The notes under the pieces were generated by a model. That model worked only from the letters and a program-made list of their open reading frames with translations, was not told where the DNA came from and searched no databases. This document shows, one piece after another, positions 29,066 to 38,315 of a stretch of 64,000 nt of DNA; within the stretch, counting starts at the first letter, position 1, and each line of letters opens with the position of its first letter. The translations under genes and the position numbers were made by a program. The DNA is from Curvibacter gracilis ATCC BAA-807 (GTDB lineage: Bacteria > Pseudomonadota > Gammaproteobacteria > Burkholderiales > Burkholderiaceae_C): assembly GCF_000518645.1 (NCBI RefSeq), contig NZ_JADZ01000029.1, forward strand, positions 1 to 64,000, given 5' to 3'.

Positions 29066-29428
29066 TCATTTGGTCGGAATTGCAGCCGCGCCCTTGGCCG
29101 GTTCGGCCGGCGCAGCAGGCGCAGCCGCAGGGGCGGCCGGCGTCACGACAGCAGCCCCCTCAAGCACGCTGCCCGAGCTGGCTGCCGGACGCAGATTGCC
29201 GAAATAGGCCAGCGCCAGCGTGCAGACAAAGAAGACCGCTGCCAGCACAGCCGTGGTGCGCGACAGGAAGTTGGCACTGCCACTGGCACCAAACAGACTG
29301 CCCGAGCCGCCACTGCCAAAGGCCGCACCCATGTCGGCGCCCTTGCCATGCTGAATCAGAATCAAACCGATCATGCCCAAGGCTGCCAGCATCTGTACCG
29401 CCAGGATGATGGTGGTGATGATGTTCAT
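29066..29428 (-). CDS. secG: Preprotein translocase subunit SecG
   Basis: Small subunit of the SecYEG channel, 120 residues. Two membrane helices are visible (TTIILAVQMLAALGMIGLIL and TTAVLAAVFFVCTLALAYF), separated by the conserved cytoplasmic loop QHGKGADMGAAFGSGGSGSLFGASGSANFLSR. The tail is an Ala/Pro-rich stretch. It lies between tpiA and tRNA-Leu, the usual order in many proteobacteria. Confidence 0.95.
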   Translation of the reverse strand: MNIITTIILAVQMLAALGMIGLILIQHGKGADMGAAFGSGGSGSLFGASGSANFLSRTTAVLAAVFFVCTLALAYFGNLRPAASSGSVLEGAAVVTPAAPAAAPAAPAEPAKGAAAIPTK

Positions 29429-29447
29429 AAAAACTCCAGATAAAAAA

Positions 29448-30197
29448 TCAAACGGCCAACGCCGATGCGGCAGCCACGATGGTCAGGAAATCAGGCGCCT
29501 TCAATGAGGCCCCGCCGATCAGGCCGCCGTCGATGTCCGGCTGAGCCAGCAATTCAGCCGCATTGGCCGCATTCATGCTGCCGCCGTACAGCAGCTTGAC
29601 CCGGTCTGCACGCGGCGTGGCCGCCTGCAGTTGAGCACGCAACACCGCGTGCACCGCCTGCGCCTGCTCGGGCGTCGCGGTGCGACCCGTGCCGATGGCC
29701 CACACCGGCTCATAGGCCACCACGATCTCACTGATGCAATGGCCATTGAGGTGGATCACAGCTGCCAACTGGCGCTTGACCACCAACTCAGTCTCACCCG
29801 CCTCACGCTGTGCCAGCGTCTCACCGACACAGACGATCGGCACCAGGCCGGCAGCCAGTGCGCGTTGCGCCTTGCGTGCCACCAGTTCGTCGCTTTCGGC
29901 GTGGTATTGACGACGTTCGGAATGCCCCACGATCACGTAGTGCACACCCAGATCACGCAGCATGCCAGCCGACACCTCGCCGGTGTAGGCACCCGACTCG
30001 TGGGCCGACAGGTCTTGCGCACCCAGGGCCACCGTGCCACGCAACGCGGCCACCTGCGCCAGATAAGGAGCCGGCACGCACACCGCCACCTCCGCGGCCG
30101 CATCAGCCACACCAGCGGCCACAGCACGCACCAGGGCGTCATTGGCAGCCAGGCTGCCATTCATTTTCCAGTTGCCGGCAATCAGCTTCTTTTTCAT
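29448..30197 (-). CDS. tpiA: Triose-phosphate isomerase
   Basis: Interconverts dihydroxyacetone phosphate and glyceraldehyde 3-phosphate in glycolysis. The 249-residue TIM barrel has all catalytic residues: lysine in AGNWKMNG, histidine in IVGHSERR, glutamate in [12 protein letters not shown], and the phosphate loop [11 protein letters not shown]. It starts five bases after the quinone oxidoreductase stop and is followed by secG. Confidence 0.97.
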   Translation of the reverse strand: MKKKLIAGNWKMNGSLAANDALVRAVAAGVADAAAEVAVCVPAPYLAQVAALRGTVALGAQDLSAHESGAYTGEVSAGMLRDLGVHYVIVGHSERRQYHAESDELVARKAQRALAAGLVPIVCVGETLAQREAGETELVVKRQLAAVIHLNGHCISEIVVAYEPVWAIGTGRTATPEQAQAVHAVLRAQLQAATPRADRVKLLYGGSMNAANAAELLAQPDIDGGLIGGASLKAPDFLTIVAAASALAV

Positions 30198-30201
30198 GAA
30201 T

Positions 30202-31188
30202 TCACCAGGTCAAAACAATTTTTCCGACATGCTGACCAGACTCCATCAGCGCATGCGCCTGGGCAGCCTGCTCAGCAGGGAAGGTAGCAAAAATGATGGG
30301 GGCAATCTCACGGCGCGCCAGCACGGGCCAGACCTGCTCACGCAAAGCACGGGCAATGGCCGCCTTGAACGCCACAGGACGGGGACGCAGGGTCGAGCCC
30401 GTGATGGTCAGACGCTTGCGCAGCACCATGCCGGCATTGAACTCGGCCTTCACCCCACCTTGCACGGCAATGATCACGATCCGGCCATCTTCCGCCAGGC
30501 ACTCGACCTCGCGGGCCACATAGGCCCCGGCCACCATGTCCAACACCACATCCACACCGCGGCCATTCGTGAGTTCCTTGCAGACCTGCACGAAATCCTG
30601 GGTCTTGTAGTTGATCGCATGGTCGGCACCCAGCTTCAGGCAGGCCGCGCATTTGTCATCACTGCCCGCCGTCACGATGACGCGGGCCCCACGGGCCTTG
30701 GCCAACTGGATGGCCGTGACGCCGATGCCGCTGGTGCCCCCCTGGATCAACAGGGTCTCACCCGCCTGCAAGCGGCCACGATCAAAGACATTGCTCCACA
30801 CGGTGAAGAAGGTCTCGGGCAAAGAGGCTGCCTCGACAGCCGTCCAGCCCTCAGGCACCGGCAGGCACTGACCCACAGGTGCTACGCACAACTCGGCGTA
30901 ACCCCCACCGGCCACCAGTGCACACACCGCATCACCAACCCGAAAGCCCGCTTCGGCCATGGCCACCGGATCACCGGCGACCACCACCCCGGCCACTTCC
31001 AGCCCGGGAATGTCCGAGGCACCCGGCGGCACCGGGTAATTGCCGGTGCGCTGCAGCACATCAGGACGGTTGATCCCGCTGGCCGCAACGCGGATCAGCA
31101 GCTCACCCTCACCCGCAACAGGCTCGGGACGCTCTGCAGGCTGCAACACCTCCGGAGCACCGTAGGTGGTGATTTCAATGGCTTTCAT
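30202..31188 (-). CDS. NAD(P)H-quinone oxidoreductase, zinc-independent MDR (PIG3/QOR) family
   Basis: Medium-chain reductase that transfers electrons from NADPH to quinones, 328 residues from [16 protein letters not shown]. The N-terminal GroES-like domain includes [25 protein letters not shown], typical of the PIG3 subfamily. The nucleotide-binding fold has [22 protein letters not shown]. No structural-zinc cysteine cluster is present. The longer frame to 31242 lacks a ribosome site. It lies between pnp and tpiA. Confidence 0.9.
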   Translation of the reverse strand: MKAIEITTYGAPEVLQPAERPEPVAGEGELLIRVAASGINRPDVLQRTGNYPVPPGASDIPGLEVAGVVVAGDPVAMAEAGFRVGDAVCALVAGGGYAELCVAPVGQCLPVPEGWTAVEAASLPETFFTVWSNVFDRGRLQAGETLLIQGGTSGIGVTAIQLAKARGARVIVTAGSDDKCAACLKLGADHAINYKTQDFVQVCKELTNGRGVDVVLDMVAGAYVAREVECLAEDGRIVIIAVQGGVKAEFNAGMVLRKRLTITGSTLRPRPVAFKAAIARALREQVWPVLARREIAPIIFATFPAEQAAQAHALMESGQHVGKIVLTW

Positions 31189-31248
31189 GAGACCTCTCAC
31201 CGAAGACCACCCGCCAGCCCAGCTGGCGGACAGCCCTCGCAACCGGGA

Positions 31249-33387
31249 TTACTGTTGCTGTTGTTGCTGCTGGGGAGCAGCTTCACCATGCGCAGGACGA
31301 TCGGCCAGTGCCTTCATGGACAGCTTGACGCGGCCCTTGTCGTCGGTTTCGAGAACCTTGACGCGCACGATCTGACCTTCGGACAGGAAGTCGGTGACCT
31401 TTTCAACGCGCTGGTGGGCGATCTGGCTGATGTGCAGCAGACCGTCCTTGCCAGGCAGCAGGTTGATCAGGGCGCCGAAGTCCAGGATCTTGGTGACCGG
31501 GCCTTCGTAGATCTTGCCGATCTCGACTTCGGCCGTGATCTGCTCGATGCGACGCTTGGCTTCATCAGCCTTGGCGCCGTCGGTGGCGGCGATGGTGATG
31601 GTGCCATCTTCCTCGATGTTGATCTGGGTGCCGGTTTCTTCGGTCAGCGCACGGATGGTGGCGCCGCCCTTGCCGATCACGTCACGGATCTTCTCGGGGT
31701 TGATCTTCATGGTGAAGAGCTTGGGAGCGAAGTTCGACACTTCGGTCTTGGCCTCACCCATCGCTTCTTGCATCTTGCCCAGGATGTGCAGGCGGGCTTC
31801 CTTGGCTTGCGCCAGGGCCACTTGCATGATTTCCTTGGTGATGCCCTGGATCTTGATGTCCATCTGCAAGGCGGTGATGCCGTTGGTGGTACCGGCCACC
31901 TTGAAGTCCATGTCACCCAGGTGATCTTCATCGCCCAGGATGTCGGTCAGCACGGCGAAGCGGTTGGCGTCCTTGATCAGACCCATGGCGATGCCAGCCA
32001 CATGGGCCTTCATCGGCACGCCGGCATCCATCAGCGACAGGCAGCCGCCACAGACCGAAGCCATCGACGACGAGCCGTTCGACTCGGTGATTTCAGACAC
32101 CACACGCATGGTGTACGGGAACTCTTCCTTGGTCGGCAGGACCGCGACCAGGGCGCGCTTGGCCAGACGGCCGTGGCCGATTTCGCGGCGCTTGGTGCTG
32201 CCCATGCGGCCCACTTCGCCGGTGGCAAAGGGAGGCATGTTGTAGTGCAGCATGAAGCGGTCTTCGTACTCGCCAGCCAGGGCGTCGATGCGCTGGGCAT
32301 CGCGCTCGGTGCCCAGAGTGGCCACGACCAGCGCCTGGGTTTCGCCACGCGTGAACAGGGCCGAGCCGTGGGTGCGGGGCAGCACCGAGTTGCGGATTTC
32401 GATCGGGCGCACCGTGCGGGTGTCGCGGCCGTCGATGCGGGGCTCACCCGCCAGGATCTGGCCGCGCACGATGCGGGCTTCGATCTCGAACAGCAGGCCT
32501 TCGACCTTGACGCTGTCGAACTCCACGCCTTCGGCCTTCAGGCCGGCCATCACGGCAGCGTAGGCTTCGCGGCAGGCCTGGGTACGGGCTTGCTTGTTGC
32601 GGATCTGGTAGGCGGCGCGCAGGGCTTCTTCAGCCAGGGCGTTGACCTTGGCGATCAGCGGCTCGTCCTTGGCCGGGGCTTCCCATTGCCAGACCGGCTT
32701 GCCGGCTTCGCGCACCAACTCATGGATGGCGTTGATGGCGATGTTGCCTTGCTCATGACCGAACACCACGGCGCCCAGCATGATGTCTTCGGACAGTTGT
32801 TGCGCTTCGGATTCGACCATCAGCACGGCCGACTCGGTACCCGCCACCACCAGATCCAGCTGGCTGTTCTTGCGCTGGGTCTGACCCGGGTTCAGCACGT
32901 ATTCACCGTTGATGTAACCCACGCGGGCGGCACCGATCGGGCCGTTGAACGGGATGCCCGACACGGCCAGAGCGGCCGAGGTGCCGATCATGGCGGCGAT
33001 GTCGGCGTCCACTTCGGGGTTCAGCGACACGGTGTGGATCACCACGTGCACTTCATTGAAGAAACCTTCGGGGAACAGCGGGCGGATCGGGCGATCGATC
33101 AGGCGGCTGGTCAAGGTTTCGAGTTCGCTCGGCTTGGCTTCGCGCTTGAAGAAGCTGCCCGGGATCTTGCCGGCGGCGTAGGCCTTCTCGATGTAGTCGA
33201 CGGTCAGGGGGAAGAAATCCTGGCCGGGCTTGGCCGACTTGGAGGCCACCACGGTGGCCAGCACCACGGTGTCGTCGATGTTCACCAGCACGGCGCCGGT
33301 GGCTTGACGGGCGATTTCACCCGTTTCCAGGGTGACGGTGTGCTGACCCCACTGGAAGGTCTTGGTGACTTTGTTGAAAATGCTCAT
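31249..33387 (-). CDS. pnp: Polyribonucleotide nucleotidyltransferase (PNPase)
   Basis: Phosphorolytic 3'-5' exoribonuclease of the RNA degradosome, 712 residues from [14 protein letters not shown]. The start is supported by AGGAG eight bases upstream. Two RNase PH folds are seen (second: [34 protein letters not shown]), then the KH domain ([30 protein letters not shown]) and the S1 domain ([33 protein letters not shown]). The tail ends in a short run of seven glutamines. rpsO lies upstream, separated by a terminator. Confidence 0.97.
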   Translation of the reverse strand: MSIFNKVTKTFQWGQHTVTLETGEIARQATGAVLVNIDDTVVLATVVASKSAKPGQDFFPLTVDYIEKAYAAGKIPGSFFKREAKPSELETLTSRLIDRPIRPLFPEGFFNEVHVVIHTVSLNPEVDADIAAMIGTSAALAVSGIPFNGPIGAARVGYINGEYVLNPGQTQRKNSQLDLVVAGTESAVLMVESEAQQLSEDIMLGAVVFGHEQGNIAINAIHELVREAGKPVWQWEAPAKDEPLIAKVNALAEEALRAAYQIRNKQARTQACREAYAAVMAGLKAEGVEFDSVKVEGLLFEIEARIVRGQILAGEPRIDGRDTRTVRPIEIRNSVLPRTHGSALFTRGETQALVVATLGTERDAQRIDALAGEYEDRFMLHYNMPPFATGEVGRMGSTKRREIGHGRLAKRALVAVLPTKEEFPYTMRVVSEITESNGSSSMASVCGGCLSLMDAGVPMKAHVAGIAMGLIKDANRFAVLTDILGDEDHLGDMDFKVAGTTNGITALQMDIKIQGITKEIMQVALAQAKEARLHILGKMQEAMGEAKTEVSNFAPKLFTMKINPEKIRDVIGKGGATIRALTEETGTQINIEEDGTITIAATDGAKADEAKRRIEQITAEVEIGKIYEGPVTKILDFGALINLLPGKDGLLHISQIAHQRVEKVTDFLSEGQIVRVKVLETDDKGRVKLSMKALADRPAHGEAAPQQQQQQQ

Positions 33388-33552
33388 GTTCAGCTCCTGC
33401 TGCTTGACCGGCCGCGAGGCCAGCCTCATCGCCACCCACCCCGGGTGGCAAGGGACAGTTGAAAACCCGGAACACGATGCCATTCCAGAAGACCCGGCGA
33501 GCCCGAGGGCCGACCCTTTTGGAATGACACAGCGCGCATCCCTGCTTTCAGC

Positions 33553-33602
33553 TGTGGAAAAACAAAAAACAAACGCCTGAGCTAGTGAACTAACTCAGGC
33601 GT
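33553..33602 (-). terminator. Intrinsic terminator between rpsO and pnp
   Basis: A hairpin with 14-base arms (33573-33586 and 33589-33602, one G-U-type mismatch) is followed on the minus strand by TTTGTTTTTTGTTTTT. It should end much of the rpsO transcript. Read-through to pnp, as known in E. coli, remains possible. Confidence 0.9.
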
Positions 33603-33621
33603 CCAGCATTCGTTGCTCGAA

Positions 33622-33888
33622 TTACTTGCGCAGACCCAGCTTGGCGATCAGTGCGGTGTAACGATCAGCGTCCTTGCCCTTCAGGTAGTCGAGCAGCTTG
33701 CGACGGCGGCTCACCATGCGCAGCAGACCACGGCGACCGTGGTGATCCTTGGCATGGGTCTTGAAGTGAGGGGTCAGTTCGTTGATGCGGGCGGTCAGGA
33801 TGGCGACCTGAACTTCCGGGCTACCTGTGTCGTTGGCGCTGCGTGCATTGGCCTTGACAACTTCGGCCTTGATTTCGGATGCGATCAT
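33622..33888 (-). CDS. rpsO: 30S ribosomal protein S15
   Basis: Primary 16S rRNA-binding protein of the platform, 88 residues, the usual length. The sequence is typical: [51 protein letters not shown]. The start [10 protein letters not shown] at 33888 is preceded by AAAGGA; the frame open to 33987 is upstream leader. A TATAAT box overlaps the stop codon of the upstream aminotransferase gene. Confidence 0.97.
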   Translation of the reverse strand: MIASEIKAEVVKANARSANDTGSPEVQVAILTARINELTPHFKTHAKDHHGRRGLLRMVSRRRKLLDYLKGKDADRYTALIAKLGLRK

Positions 33889-33970
33889 TTTTGTTCCTTT
33901 GAATATTTGACTTGCGCTGACTGCCGGAAATGCGGCCAGCGTGCTGCCTTGCAAAACGCAAAGCCTTGAA

Positions 33971-34000
33971 ATTATAGCCCGAGCCAACGACGAAGGCGAA
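33971..34000 (-). promoter_or_regulatory. Probable rpsO promoter
   Basis: A perfect TATAAT (33976-33971) lies on the minus strand about 85 bases before the S15 start codon. The best -35 is the weak TTCGCC at 34000-33995 with an 18-base spacer. The -10 overlaps the TAA stop of the upstream aminotransferase gene. The leader that follows can fold into a hairpin (CTTTGC/GCAAGG), where S15 autoregulation could act. Confidence 0.5.
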
Positions 34001-35141
34001 TCACCCCTTCGTCCAGGCGATTCAGATCACGCGAGGCGAAGCACCAGCGCAGCCAGCCGTCGGCCTCCGGGGCAAAGGCGCTGCCCGGCGCCAGCCCCAG
34101 CCCGGCCTCGGCCACCAGGCGCTTGGCCACCGCCAGCGAATCGTCATGCCCCTGCAGCCGGAAGAAGGCGTACATGCCGCCCGCGGCCGAGGCCACCTGC
34201 ACCCCAGGCAGCGCCTGCAGCTGCGGCACCAGGCGATCCCGGCAGGCTTTCAAGTGCGCCACCACCCGTGGGGTGATGCTGCCGCCCTCACGCAAGGCGG
34301 CCAGGCCCGCGCGCTGGGTGAAGACCGAGGCGCACGAGGTGTTGAACTCGATCAGCTTGCCCATGGAGGCCAGCATCGAAGGCGGCATGACCAGCCAGCC
34401 CAGGCGCCAGCCCGTCATCAGAAAGCTCTTGGAGAAGCTGTGCGCCACCACCAGGCGATCCTCGGGCTCCGCCAGGTCGAGGAAGCTGGGCGCACAGCCC
34501 TTGGCCGAGGGCTCGTAATAGAGCCGCTCATACACCTCGTCGGCCAGGATCCAGGTGCCGGTGCGGCGGCAATGCGCCAGGATCTGCGACTGCTCTTCGG
34601 CACTCAGCGTCCAGCCTGTGGGGTTGTTGGGCGCGTTCACGATCAGCAGTCGGGTGGCCGGCGTGATGGCGGCCAGCAACTCCGGCAGGTCCAGGCGCCA
34701 GGCCCCCTGATCAGCCCCTTGCGCCACCGGCTTGAGCGACACCGTCTTCACCACGCCGCCCATGATGGCGGGCTGGGCCAGCAGATTGGGCCAGACCGGG
34801 GTCACGGCCACCACCTCGTCGCCGGACTCCACCAGGGCCTGGATGGCCAGCATCAAGGCATTCACCCCACCCGACGTGACCGCAATGCGCTCCGACACCA
34901 CCGGCCGGTGCAGGGCACTGGTGTAGTCGGCCAGCGCCTGGCGCAGCTCGGGCAGGCCCAGGTTGTGGGCATAGAAGGTCTCACCCTGGGCGATCGAATC
35001 GATGGCGGCCTGGCGCACGGCTTCAGGCGTGACCTCGTCACTCTCGCCAAACCAGAAGGCCAACACATCGGCCCGGCCCATGCCGGCATTGGCCACTTCG
35101 CGGATTTTCGATTCTTCAAGCTGGAGGATGGCGGGTCGCAT
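33972..35141 (-). CDS. PLP-dependent aminotransferase, class I/II
   Basis: Fold-type I aminotransferase, 389 residues from [20 protein letters not shown]. The PLP lysine lies in [19 protein letters not shown]; the other hallmarks are [29 protein letters not shown] and [12 protein letters not shown]. The likely substrate is an aromatic, branched-chain or aspartate-like amino acid, but the sequence alone does not settle it. The frame opens upstream to 35216, but ATG 35141 has an AGGA site. It diverges from a small exported-protein gene. Confidence 0.88.
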   Translation of the reverse strand: MRPAILQLEESKIREVANAGMGRADVLAFWFGESDEVTPEAVRQAAIDSIAQGETFYAHNLGLPELRQALADYTSALHRPVVSERIAVTSGGVNALMLAIQALVESGDEVVAVTPVWPNLLAQPAIMGGVVKTVSLKPVAQGADQGAWRLDLPELLAAITPATRLLIVNAPNNPTGWTLSAEEQSQILAHCRRTGTWILADEVYERLYYEPSAKGCAPSFLDLAEPEDRLVVAHSFSKSFLMTGWRLGWLVMPPSMLASMGKLIEFNTSCASVFTQRAGLAALREGGSITPRVVAHLKACRDRLVPQLQALPGVQVASAAGGMYAFFRLQGHDDSLAVAKRLVAEAGLGLAPGSAFAPEADGWLRWCFASRDLNRLDEGVIRLRRWLGL

Positions 35142-35236
35142 TCGGGGGTCCTGTAGTTGCACAGCGCAACGCGATTGAACAAGAGTCGCATGGTAGCGGA
35201 GCCTGCCGCCCCGCACACCCTCGACCGGAGCCTTTC

Positions 35237-35476
35237 ATGCCCACCCGCCTCACCCGTCGCCAAGCCCTGCTCGGGCTGAGCACCCTGCTCAGCACTGCAG
35301 CGCCCCAGGCTTTCGCCGCATCAGGCGCCAAATCCAAGAGCCCCAAAAGCCGGGGGCGCAGCAAGCCTGCTGCGCCCTCCGGCTCTGAAGAAAGCCGCGC
35401 CGACCGGGACCGCCGCCTCAGCCGCGAATGCCGAGGCCGTGCCAATGCCGGCGCCTGCCTGGGCTACGCCCAGTGA
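35237..35476 (+). CDS. Small predicted Tat-exported protein of unknown function
   Basis: A 79-residue protein with a twin-arginine signal (TRRQALLGLSTLLSTAAPQAFAA) and a GGAG ribosome site. The mature part is about 50 residues, very basic (KSKSPKSRGRSKPAA), then a conserved-looking end DRDRRLSRECRGRANAGACLGYAQ with two cysteines that could form a disulfide. I do not recognise a named family. The neighbours give no functional hint. Confidence 0.65.
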   Translation: MPTRLTRRQALLGLSTLLSTAAPQAFAASGAKSKSPKSRGRSKPAAPSGSEESRADRDRRLSRECRGRANAGACLGYAQ

Positions 35477-35485
35477 ATTCCCCCC

Positions 35486-36775
35486 TCAGGGGCGCTGCAT
35501 GCGACAGGTGGTCGCCATCTCGGCCTTGCTGGCCGGAATCTGGCGGATCACCTTGAAGCCATAGCCTGAGCCTTCGACGTCAAATCGAACTCCAGGCTGA
35601 CCCTGCTTTTCCATCACACCCACCACCAGGGCTTGCTGGAACTGGTGGTCGCTGGCCCGCACCGTGCCCGACTGGCCGTGCAAGGACACGCTGCTGCCCT
35701 CCAGCTTCGCCGCGACGGCGGCCGCCTCGGTCGAACCGGCCTTTTCAATGGCCTGAGCCAAGGCCTCGACCATCAACTGCATGCGCATGTGCACATAGTC
35801 ATCGGCAGGCTTGGGAAAGCGCTGGCGGAAGGCCTGGTAGAAGGCCTCGCTCTGGGCACCCGGCACGTTGGGCAACCAATCGGCCACGGCCACCACCCGA
35901 CCCAGGCCGGCGTCACCGATGGCTGCCGGCGCGCCCAGCGCGTTGCCGTAGTAGGTGAAGAACCGCCCTTCGTAACCCACCTCGCGCGCTGCCTTGATCA
36001 ACAGCGTCAGGTCATTGCCCCAATTGCCGGTGATCACGGCCTGCGCGCCGCTGGCCTTGATCTTGACCGCGTACGGCGCGAAGTCCTTCACCCGCCCCAG
36101 GGGGTGCAGCTCCTCGCCCGCCACCTGCACATCCGGGCGTTGCTCACCCAGCTGGCGACGCGCCTCCTTGAGCACGGCCTGACCAAAACTGTAGTCCTGC
36201 CCGATCAGGTAGACGCTCTTGACCGCGCGATCCTCCCGGATCACCTCCATCAAGGCGGCCATGCGCATGTCGGCATGGGCGTCGAAACGGAAGTGCCAAT
36301 AGCTGCATCGCTCATTGGTCAGCGCCGGATCGACCGCCGAGTAGTTCAGGAACAACACCCGGCGCGCCGGATCGCGCTCGTTGTGCTTGTTGATGGCGTC
36401 CAGCAGCACCGCCGCCGTGGCCGAGGAATTGCCCTGCAACACCACCCGTGCGCCATCGTCGATGGCCGAGCGCAGGGCCGACAAGGCCTCTTCGTTCTGC
36501 CCCTTGCTGTCGTAACGGTCCAGCTGCAGCGGGCGAGCCCCGCCAGCCGCCGCGGGCAGATGCACCCCGCCCCGGGCATTGACACGCTCCACCGCCCACA
36601 GGATGTTGCGATAGACCGCTTCGCCGGCATTGGCAAACGGGCCGCTCAGCCCTTCGATCAGCGCCACCCGGATCGGGCCGGACGCGCTGGCCGCCTGCGC
36701 CGACGCCCACGGCAAAGCCGCTGCAGATAACGTCGACAAAGCCCTTTTCAAGAGGGACCTGCGCAGATATTCCAT
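35486..36775 (-). CDS. Orphan periplasmic binding protein of the branched-chain amino acid type
   Basis: A 429-residue Peripla_BP_6 protein. The N-terminus MEYLRRSLLKRALSTLSAAALPWASAQA is a signal peptide with an RR pair. Mature GPIRVALIEGLSGPFANAGEAV starts the fold, and SVYLIGQDYSFGQAVLKEARRQLGE is the inter-lobe region. The start at 36775 has an AAGGA site. No permease or ATPase gene lies within 10 kb on this strand, so it must serve another importer or act as a sensor component. It differs clearly from the liv binding protein at 2365. Confidence 0.85.
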   Translation of the reverse strand: MEYLRRSLLKRALSTLSAAALPWASAQAASASGPIRVALIEGLSGPFANAGEAVYRNILWAVERVNARGGVHLPAAAGGARPLQLDRYDSKGQNEEALSALRSAIDDGARVVLQGNSSATAAVLLDAINKHNERDPARRVLFLNYSAVDPALTNERCSYWHFRFDAHADMRMAALMEVIREDRAVKSVYLIGQDYSFGQAVLKEARRQLGEQRPDVQVAGEELHPLGRVKDFAPYAVKIKASGAQAVITGNWGNDLTLLIKAAREVGYEGRFFTYYGNALGAPAAIGDAGLGRVVAVADWLPNVPGAQSEAFYQAFRQRFPKPADDYVHMRMQLMVEALAQAIEKAGSTEAAAVAAKLEGSSVSLHGQSGTVRASDHQFQQALVVGVMEKQGQPGVRFDVEGSGYGFKVIRQIPASKAEMATTCRMQRP

Positions 36776-36867
36776 GAAGAAAAATCCTTGAAAAAAAGCC
36801 GCCGGATCGCACCTGTGATCCAAGCGGCACTCAGTTCGAGAGCCGCGCAGTGTAAAGGACTTGCACC

Positions 36868-37263
36868 ATGATCTTCGCCCCCGTGATTCGCTCCTCCGCC
36901 CACCTCAACGGCCTGCGTGCCATGGACCGAGGCCTCGAAAGATTCCTGGCCCAGACCCTGCACCAGCAAGCCCAACGCCAACAGGCCAGCACCCAGTCGA
37001 TCGAAGAAACCGAGCAGGGTTACAAGCTCCAACTCGACGTGCCCGGCCTGAGCCGCGAGCAACTCCAGGTGGACATCGAAGGCCGCGTGGTGCGCATCGA
37101 AAGCACGGCCGACGCGGCTCGTCGCTACCGCTGGGCCTTCGAGCTGCCGCAGGAGCTCGATGCCGCCGCCAGCGCGGCCCAGCTGGTCAACGGCGTGCTC
37201 ACCCTGCAGCTCGGCAAAAAGGCGCCCCCGCAGCCGCAAGGCACCCGCATCACCATCTCCTGA
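36868..37263 (+). CDS. Hsp20/alpha-crystallin family small heat-shock protein
   Basis: ATP-independent holdase chaperone, 131 residues. The alpha-crystallin domain runs from about residue 45 (SIEETEQGYKLQLDVPGLSREQLQVDIEGRVVRIES) to the conserved A-x-L-x-NGVLTL strand (AAQLVNGVLTLQLGK). The C-terminal IxI-type anchor appears as TRITIS. It is single-gene, followed by an intrinsic terminator. Confidence 0.88.
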   Translation: MIFAPVIRSSAHLNGLRAMDRGLERFLAQTLHQQAQRQQASTQSIEETEQGYKLQLDVPGLSREQLQVDIEGRVVRIESTADAARRYRWAFELPQELDAAASAAQLVNGVLTLQLGKKAPPQPQGTRITIS

Positions 37264-37286
37264 TGGCTTCATCACCGCCCCGCTCC

Positions 37287-37309
37287 AAGGCCCGTCAAGG
37301 GCCTTTTTT
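37287..37309 (+). terminator. Intrinsic terminator after the Hsp20 gene
   Basis: AAGGCCC (37287-37293) pairs with GGGCCTT (37299-37305) around a five-base loop and is followed by a T run. It lies 24 bases after the stop codon. Confidence 0.85.
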
Positions 37310-37475
37310 CTGCCGCTCATGACGAAGTGGTCCAGGCGTCTTCCCGCATGGAGGCCATGTCAGTTTCATCGCTTGCAGCAATACGCGCGCAGACCTCAAT
37401 CACCCCTGGTATTTCAAGCACTTCGGTAGCAAGAAACACCTTTCGCGCGAAGCAAGTGACCGACCAATCTCCAGA

Positions 37476-37512
37476 AAATGAAAAACCCCGCAGACCCTGA
37501 GGTGCTGCGGGG
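37476..37512 (-). terminator. Intrinsic terminator after the HTH-receiver regulator gene
   Basis: CCCCGCAG (37486-37493) pairs perfectly with CTGCGGGG (37505-37512); on the minus strand it is followed by TTTTTCATTTTC. It lies 35 bases past the regulator stop. The 37310-37475 stretch holds no convincing gene. Confidence 0.85.
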
Positions 37513-37547
37513 CAAAGACCAGCCAAGGCCGGTCGGGGAGGAAGCGG

Positions 37548-38210
37548 TCAGGAGCTGGTGACAGGCCGGGCGTCTGCCGCCGCGGCCGGGCTGGCGTCGC
37601 CCTCGTGGAGCAACTCACCCAGGAGTTTGGGCAGGTCGGTGACCAGGTTGGGCTTGTAGACCAGGGGAATGTCACGCAGCGCAAAGGCGTAGGGGCGGCG
37701 CTGCTCTTCGTCGAGCGAGGTGACCACCACCAATTGGCTTCGGTTCAGCTCCGGGTGGGCGCGCAGGCTGGTCAGCAGCGTGGCCCCGTCGATGCCCGGC
37801 AGCAAGAGGTCCAGCAGCAGCACATCGGGCTGCAACTGCCCATACATGGCGAGGCCCACGATGCCATCGTCGGCCAAATGCAGCGATACCTCGGGGAAGT
37901 GCTGCTGCATCATCAGCGACACCAGGTTCTGGTAGTGGGCCGAATCCTCGATGAACAACACCCGGCGCGGGTTGGCCGGACTGCCACGCTGGCTGCCCCG
38001 GCGGCCGGCGCGGCGGTTGGCCAGCCAGCGGTCCACCGACACCCGGGAGATCCGTCGGTGCCCGCCGGGCGTTTTCCAGGCTTCCAGCTCGCCACGGTCC
38101 ACCATCATCTGGACCGAGCGCACTGCCATGCCCAATTCACGAGCCACCTCGATCGTGGTGCAGTGCTCACCAGACGGAGGGACGGAGGAAAAGTTGTTTT
38201 CGAAGCTCAT
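37548..38210 (-). CDS. Response regulator with N-terminal MerR/excisionase-like helix-turn-helix
   Basis: A 220-residue protein with an inverted layout: DNA-binding domain first, receiver second. Residues 18-65 (TTIEVARELGMAVRSVQMMVDRGELEAWKTPGGHRRIS) form a MerR/excisionase winged helix. Residues 83-200 form a CheY-like receiver with acidic pair E88 D89, phosphoacceptor D134, T164 and K186, all present. The linker is Arg/Gly-rich. No histidine kinase gene is adjacent. The start codon follows the predicted -10 box by only seven bases, so the mRNA may be leaderless. Target genes unknown; an autoregulatory role fits the repeats in its promoter. Confidence 0.88.
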   Translation of the reverse strand: MSFENNFSSVPPSGEHCTTIEVARELGMAVRSVQMMVDRGELEAWKTPGGHRRISRVSVDRWLANRRAGRRGSQRGSPANPRRVLFIEDSAHYQNLVSLMMQQHFPEVSLHLADDGIVGLAMYGQLQPDVLLLDLLLPGIDGATLLTSLRAHPELNRSQLVVVTSLDEEQRRPYAFALRDIPLVYKPNLVTDLPKLLGELLHEGDASPAAAADARPVTSS

Positions 38211-38216
38211 GAATCA

Positions 38217-38269
38217 ATTCTACCGAATTTGCCGAATAAATTGTCAAGTTCAACAAAGTGATAGTTGAA
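38217..38269 (-). promoter_or_regulatory. Promoter of the HTH-receiver regulator, with 19-base spacer and repeats
   Basis: On the minus strand TTGACA (38247-38242) and TAGAAT (38222-38217) are 19 bases apart, a spacing typical of MerR-activated promoters. The spacer contains a direct repeat of CCGAAT (38223-38228 and 38232-38237). Just upstream is an inverted repeat TTCAAC/GTTGAA (38249-38254 and 38264-38269). The ATG begins at 38210, about where transcription should start. Confidence 0.6.
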
Positions 38270-38315
38270 AAAATTAGTTTTTCAAGACCCACTAGCACAC
38301 TGGGGCTCTGCCGGC

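Noticed and set aside
30142-33462. Long plus-strand frame (1106 codons) opposite qor and pnp
   Set aside because: Pure shadow; it crosses the qor-pnp boundary and has no ribosome site or recognisable domain.
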